Assembly: GCF_014646155.1 (NCBI RefSeq)
Contig: NZ_BMMX01000053.1
Span: 1 to 32,367 of the forward strand
Direction: 5' to 3'
Origin: Mangrovihabitans endophyticus
GTDB lineage: Bacteria > Actinomycetota > Actinomycetes > Mycobacteriales > Micromonosporaceae
DNA: 32,367 nucleotides
Positions 29,051-32,367 of the stretch are shown here, in pieces; position 1 is the stretch's first letter, and the number at the start of each line of letters is the position of its first letter. The notes under the pieces are model-generated. The model was not told where the DNA came from, did not search any database, and saw only the letters and a program-made list of their open reading frames with translations. A program made the translations under genes and the position numbers.

Positions 29051-30390
29051 GCCGGCTCCAACCGGTCGATCAGCTCACCGAGGGCGCGGAGGTAGTCGAC
29101 GAAGCTGACCTCGAACCAGTGCCGGGAGGACGGCACCGTCCGGGTGCGGCTCCAGGAGGCGATCGGGCGTTGCGATTCCTTCTGCTGCACCGCACCGGCC
29201 CGCGCCGGGTCGGCGATGCGCAGCCGCAGCCACCGCGCCACCGCCACGCTCTGCCAGTGGGCCAGGGGGAACAGGCCGCCGTCGGACTGCACCAGACCGA
29301 TCACGGCCAGCGTCGGATGCCGCCGGGCGAAGGCATGCAGGTGCAGATCGGGGCGGCCGTCGTCGTCCATGTCGAGCAGTTGCGGCGCGAGGAATTCGAA
29401 CCGCGGCAGATAACCCGTGGCGGTGACGATCAGGTCGGGTTCGACGCGCATGCCGTCGGTGAGCGTCACCGCGAACGCCTCCAGGCGGGCCACGTCGGCC
29501 ACCGGCGTGATCCGGCCATGCCCGACGTAGTAGATGAGCTGGCTGTTGACGAGGGGATGACTCTCGTACGGGCGGTGGTCCGGCGCGGCGAGGCCGAACC
29601 GCGTGACGTCCCCGACGGTCAGGCGCACCGTGCGGTGGTACAGCCACTGACGCAGGCGCAGTGGCAGCCGCCATCGCCGGGCCAGCGCGTTGATCTGGTC
29701 GGCGGGGCGGCCGAGGACGAACTTCGGCGCGTACCAGTAACCGCGGCGGGTGGAATGCCACACCGCGGCGGCGTGCTGTGCTGCCTCCACGGCGATGTCG
29801 CAGCCGGTGTTGCCGCCGCCGATCACCAGCACCTTGCGGCCGCGCAACTGGGCCGGGTCCTTGTAGGCCGACGCCGGCAGGATCCGTCCGCGGAAGTCGT
29901 CGGCGCCCTCCAGGGTCACCGGCTTGGGCGACCAGTTGTGGCCGTTGGCCGCGACCACCGCGGCGTACCGCTGGGTGCGCTCGGCCCCGCCGCCGGTGCT
30001 GCGCGTGGTGACGTCCCACCGTCCGTCGCCCACCGGCGTCGCGGCCACCACCTCGGTGCCGAACCAGATGTGCTCACGCAGACCGAAATGCGCCGCGTAC
30101 CGCTCCAGATAGGACAGAACCTGGCTGTGGCGCGGATAGTCCGGCCAGGAGTCCGGCATCGGGAAGTCGGGGAACTCGGTCAGCGGGCGCGAGGAGATCA
30201 GGTGCGTGCCGGAGGAGACCGGGCTGCGATCGTGCCGCCAGTTCCAGGCGCCGCCGACCGAGGTCTCACGCTCGTAACAGTCGACCGCGAAGCCGTGCTC
30301 CCGCAGGCTTTTGACCGCCGCGAGGCCGCTGCCGCCCGCGCCGATCACGCAGACGGCGTCGGTCCGGTCGGCGAGGGGGGTGTCGGCCAC
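29047..30390 (-). CDS. flavin-containing monooxygenase-like protein
   Basis: A 447-residue class B flavoprotein. VCVIGAGGSGLAAVKSLREHG is the FAD-binding GxGxxG, and KVLVIGGGNTGCDIAVEAA is the NADPH-binding GxGxxG. DLIVTATGYLPRFEFL is the family ATG motif. The FMO fingerprint FxGxxxHxxxY is present as FRGRILPASAY (F166-Y176) with Pro172 in place of His. Such enzymes oxygenate N or S atoms or insert oxygen into ketones; the substrate here is unknown. GTG 30390 is chosen because AAGGA lies ~10 bases upstream, it follows the preceding stop by 25 bp, and upstream residues would overlap that gene. It overlaps the hydrolase start by 4 bases. Confidence 0.88.
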   Translation of the reverse strand: MADTPLADRTDAVCVIGAGGSGLAAVKSLREHGFAVDCYERETSVGGAWNWRHDRSPVSSGTHLISSRPLTEFPDFPMPDSWPDYPRHSQVLSYLERYAAHFGLREHIWFGTEVVAATPVGDGRWDVTTRSTGGGAERTQRYAAVVAANGHNWSPKPVTLEGADDFRGRILPASAYKDPAQLRGRKVLVIGGGNTGCDIAVEAAQHAAAVWHSTRRGYWYAPKFVLGRPADQINALARRWRLPLRLRQWLYHRTVRLTVGDVTRFGLAAPDHRPYESHPLVNSQLIYYVGHGRITPVADVARLEAFAVTLTDGMRVEPDLIVTATGYLPRFEFLAPQLLDMDDDGRPDLHLHAFARRHPTLAVIGLVQSDGGLFPLAHWQSVAVARWLRLRIADPARAGAVQQKESQRPIASWSRTRTVPSSRHWFEVSFVDYLRALGELIDRLEPA

Positions 30391-30415
30391 CCGAGGATCC
30401 TTGCAGACCCGCGGG

Positions 30416-31087
30416 CTAGGAGGAAGGCAGCAGCAGGTCCGCCCGCACCGGGAGATGGTCGCTGGCACGCCGGGCCAGGTCGGACTCGACGACCTCGTAC
30501 GCATCGACCGAAATGTCCGGCGAGACGAACAGCGCGTCGAGCTGAATCCGGGGCAGCGTCGCCGGGAAGGTCGGCGCGGACGGCGGCGGCGGGGCGAACC
30601 CGTCGGCCACGGTGCGCCACGCGCCCCCGCCCGGACCCTCGTTGAGATCCCCGGCCGCGACCACCGGCCCGTCGAGCGTGGCCAGCTCGCCCTTCCACCG
30701 GGCCGCCTGCGCGGGGCGCTCGGCCGGGTCGGTGGCCAGATGCGAACCGGACACGGTGAACCCGGCGCCGCCCACCGACGCGTGGGCGAACACCGCGCCG
30801 CGCAGGTGACGGCCGGGCGTCAACGGGTAGCGCACGCACCACGTCCGGTGTATCCGCACCCGCAGCGACACCAGCAGCAGGTTGCCCAGCGCCGGCTGAC
30901 CGCCGGCCGCGACGACCATGCCGCACTCGTCGGCCAGCGCCGCGCACCGGTGCCGCCACCGGAACCGCCGCGGGGCCTCCTGCACGATCAGCACGTCCGG
31001 CGCGTGTTCCCGGACCAGAGCGGTCAGCGCCGCACGGTCATCGCGCAGACCATGCACGTTGTAACTCAGCACCCGCAGCGGAACCAC
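30416..31087 (-). CDS. endonuclease/exonuclease/phosphatase family protein
   Basis: A 223-residue metal-dependent phosphoesterase of the DNase I-like EEP fold. All active-site blocks are visible: LSYNVHGLRDD (Asn), VLIVQEAP (metal-binding Glu), VSGSHLATD (His), VAAGDLNEGP (Asp and Asn) and RRASDHLPV (final Asp-His). No signal peptide or membrane helix is seen, so it is cytoplasmic. The family covers nucleases and lipid or nucleotide phosphatases; the substrate cannot be told. The GTG start has GAGGAGGAAC ~5-9 bases upstream. It is 11 bp after the glucokinase stop and 25 bp before the flavoprotein start, so it belongs to the same operon. Confidence 0.9.
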   Translation of the reverse strand: MVPLRVLSYNVHGLRDDRAALTALVREHAPDVLIVQEAPRRFRWRHRCAALADECGMVVAAGGQPALGNLLLVSLRVRIHRTWCVRYPLTPGRHLRGAVFAHASVGGAGFTVSGSHLATDPAERPAQAARWKGELATLDGPVVAAGDLNEGPGGGAWRTVADGFAPPPPSAPTFPATLPRIQLDALFVSPDISVDAYEVVESDLARRASDHLPVRADLLLPSS

Positions 31088-31098
31088 GTCGTTCCTCC

Positions 31099-32049
31099 TC
31101 AGCCCTGCCGGGCCAGGTCTGCCGCGCCGACGACGCCCGCCGAACTGCCCGTCTCCGCCGCCCGCAATTCGGCGACCGGGAACCGGCCGCGCTGCTTCAA
31201 CTGGTCGCGATAGGTGTCCTCGGTGGGTCCCATGAGCAGATCACCGGCGTCGATCACGCCGCCGCCCACCACCAGCACCTGCGGGTCGAAGATCTGCGCC
31301 AGGTCCGCCATCGCCACGCCCAGCCAGTACCCGATCTGGGCGAAGGCGTCGCGAGCCACCCCGTCGCCGTTCTGCGCCGCCTCGGTGACCTGCCGGCCGT
31401 GGATGGCCATCGGGTCTCCCCCGGCCAGGTCGAGCAGCAGACCGGCCCGGTCTGGTTCCTGCCGCGCGCCGGCACGGGCGAACCGGACCAGGGCGTTGCC
31501 GCTCGCGTACTGCTCCAGGCACCCGAGCCGACCGCAGCCGCAGGGATGCCCGTCCGGGACGGACTGGATGTGGCCCAGCTCGCCGGCGATCCCGTTGGCG
31601 CCGCGCCACAGCCGCCCGCCGAGCACCACGCCGCCGCCGATCCCGGTGCCCACGGTGATCATGACCATGGAGTCGTCCGCGTGCCGCGCCGCGCCGTATC
31701 GGAACTCCGCCCAGGCGGCCACGTTGGCGTCGTTCTCCAGCACCGTGGGCAGACCCACCGCCTTGCTGACGTAGTCCCGCAACGGCTCGTCGCGCCATGC
31801 CAGGTTGGGCGCGAACAGGACGGTGGACCCGGAGGCGTCGATCCAGGCCGCCGCCCCGATGCCGACCGCGGTGGCCTCCGGATGCTGCGCGGCGAGGTCG
31901 GCCGCCACCGCCGCGATGGTGTCCCGGGTGCCGGCCTGGTCCTGGGCGGGAGTGTCGCGCCGGGTGCTGCTCAGCACGGCGCCATCATCGTCCACCACTC
32001 CACCGGCCACCTTGGTGCCGCCGACGTCGACTCCGATGGTCAGCGTCAC
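31099..32049 (-). CDS. ROK family glucokinase
   Basis: A 316-residue sugar kinase converting glucose to glucose-6-phosphate with ATP. TIGVDVGGTKVAGGVVDDDG is the N-terminal phosphate loop; LENDANVAAWAE has the catalytic Asp; VGTGIGGGVVLGGRLWRG is the adenosine-side loop. GHIQSVPDGHPCGCGRLGCLEQ is the ROK zinc-binding CXCGXXGCXE signature. There is no N-terminal DNA-binding domain, so this is a kinase, not a ROK repressor. It resembles actinobacterial GlkA, which in Streptomyces also mediates glucose repression; that extra role is only an analogy here. The GTG start has GGAAGGA ~10 bases upstream. It lies 21 bp after the preceding frame's stop and leads a tight operon of at least four genes. 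Confidence 0.94.
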   Translation of the reverse strand: MTLTIGVDVGGTKVAGGVVDDDGAVLSSTRRDTPAQDQAGTRDTIAAVAADLAAQHPEATAVGIGAAAWIDASGSTVLFAPNLAWRDEPLRDYVSKAVGLPTVLENDANVAAWAEFRYGAARHADDSMVMITVGTGIGGGVVLGGRLWRGANGIAGELGHIQSVPDGHPCGCGRLGCLEQYASGNALVRFARAGARQEPDRAGLLLDLAGGDPMAIHGRQVTEAAQNGDGVARDAFAQIGYWLGVAMADLAQIFDPQVLVVGGGVIDAGDLLMGPTEDTYRDQLKQRGRFPVAELRAAETGSSAGVVGAADLARQG

Positions 32050-32070
32050 GCTGCCCGTCCTTCCTGTTGG

Positions 32071-32367
32071 TCAATGACCGGCCGCTCCGGGGGCGTCGTC
32101 GCCCGCCGGGTCGTCCCGTCGTCCGCCCGGCTCCGCGGCCGGCGCCGCACCGGTCTGCGCCGATGCACCGGCACCATCATGATCCACGCCAGTCGCATCC
32201 GGCACACGGGGAACCGCCGGTGCCGATGTGGCGGCGGCCCAGACGTCCGCCCCCGCCCGAGGCGGCGAGGCGGGACGCGACTCCGGGGCGGGCTCCGAGG
32301 CGGGCTCCGAGGCGGGCCTGGCCGAGGCGGACGGCGAGCCGGACGGCGGCGCGGCGGACGGCGGCGC
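32071..32367 (-). CDS. C-terminal part of a Pro/Ala/Ser-rich protein (truncated by the window edge)
   Basis: An open minus-strand frame of 98 codons enters from the window edge and ends at TGA 32071-32073, 21 bp before the glucokinase start. It codes for low-complexity Pro/Ala/Ser with PASEPASEP-type repeats, then an Asp/Gly-containing tail ending GAAHG-like residues. Absence of stops is weak evidence in such GC-rich DNA, but position and spacing fit the upstream gene of the glucokinase operon. The protein's main domain lies outside the window, so no function is given. Confidence 0.5.
   Translation of the reverse strand, partial: APPSAAPPSGSPSASARPASEPASEPAPESRPASPPRAGADVWAAATSAPAVPRVPDATGVDHDGAGASAQTGAAPAAEPGGRRDDPAGDDAPGAAGH

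Noticed and set aside
31099..32049. ROK transcriptional repressor
   Set aside because: The protein starts directly at the kinase phosphate loop and has no N-terminal helix-turn-helix, so it is a kinase.

Overview
The window is very GC-rich and its codons end almost always in G or C. It reads as the chromosome of a filamentous actinobacterium, most likely in the Micromonosporaceae (Actinoplanes/Micromonospora type). Support for this comes from GTG/TTG starts, leaderless-looking genes, CBM2-tagged secreted plant-wall hydrolases, an Rv2179c-type exoribonuclease, a ROK glucokinase and a phosphofructokinase with pyrophosphate-enzyme residues. The genus is inferred; no rRNA or tRNA gene was seen to fix it.

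Layout. 1-5.05 kb: a G-rich hexamer repeat, an MMPL exporter (-), a secreted thermolysin-like M4 protease (+), a small DUF4177-like gene that looks leaderless (+), and smpB (+). 5.07-8.57 kb: a xylose-type sugar-binding lipoprotein (-), a glycerophosphodiester phosphodiesterase (-) and a secreted GH10 xylanase (+). 8.58-11.01 kb: a large multi-pass membrane protein with a lipase-like Ser motif (-).

11.1-19.7 kb is the core of the window, a plant-polysaccharide degradation locus. On the minus strand GH74 xyloglucanase, GH48 exocellulase and AA10 lytic polysaccharide monooxygenase follow each other. Divergently on the plus strand lies a GH5 subfamily 8 mannanase. All four carry a CBM2 cellulose-binding module. 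The 212-bp divergent gap holds two perfect 14-bp palindromes identical to the CelR/CebR operator of actinobacterial cellulase regulons, one over each predicted transcription start. A cello-oligosaccharide-sensing LacI-family repressor therefore probably switches all four genes together. No such regulator, cellobiose transporter or beta-glucosidase lies in the window.

19.7-20.2 kb is a gene-free convergent stretch. It holds a short tandem array and two oppositely oriented copies of a ~70-bp repeat that together form a 34-bp hairpin; a third copy sits at 25.5 kb.

20.2-24.5 kb is all minus strand: proC, phosphofructokinase, an FMN-type stress protein, a small membrane protein, an exoribonuclease and an APH-fold kinase-like protein. 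24.8-28.2 kb is plus strand: a Crp/Fnr regulator, a DUF2007-like/membrane protein and trehalose-6-phosphate synthase. 28.3-32.4 kb is a tight minus-strand operon: the end of a Pro/Ala/Ser-rich protein, ROK glucokinase, an endonuclease/exonuclease/phosphatase protein, an FMO-like flavoprotein and an alpha/beta hydrolase whose nucleophile position is Gly.

Together the genes describe a saprophyte that secretes hydrolases against cellulose, xyloglucan, mannan, xylan and protein, and feeds the sugars into glucokinase/PFK glycolysis and trehalose synthesis. The points most worth checking are the twin operators, the 70-bp repeat family, the PPi-PFK residues, and the two enzymes with substituted signature residues.
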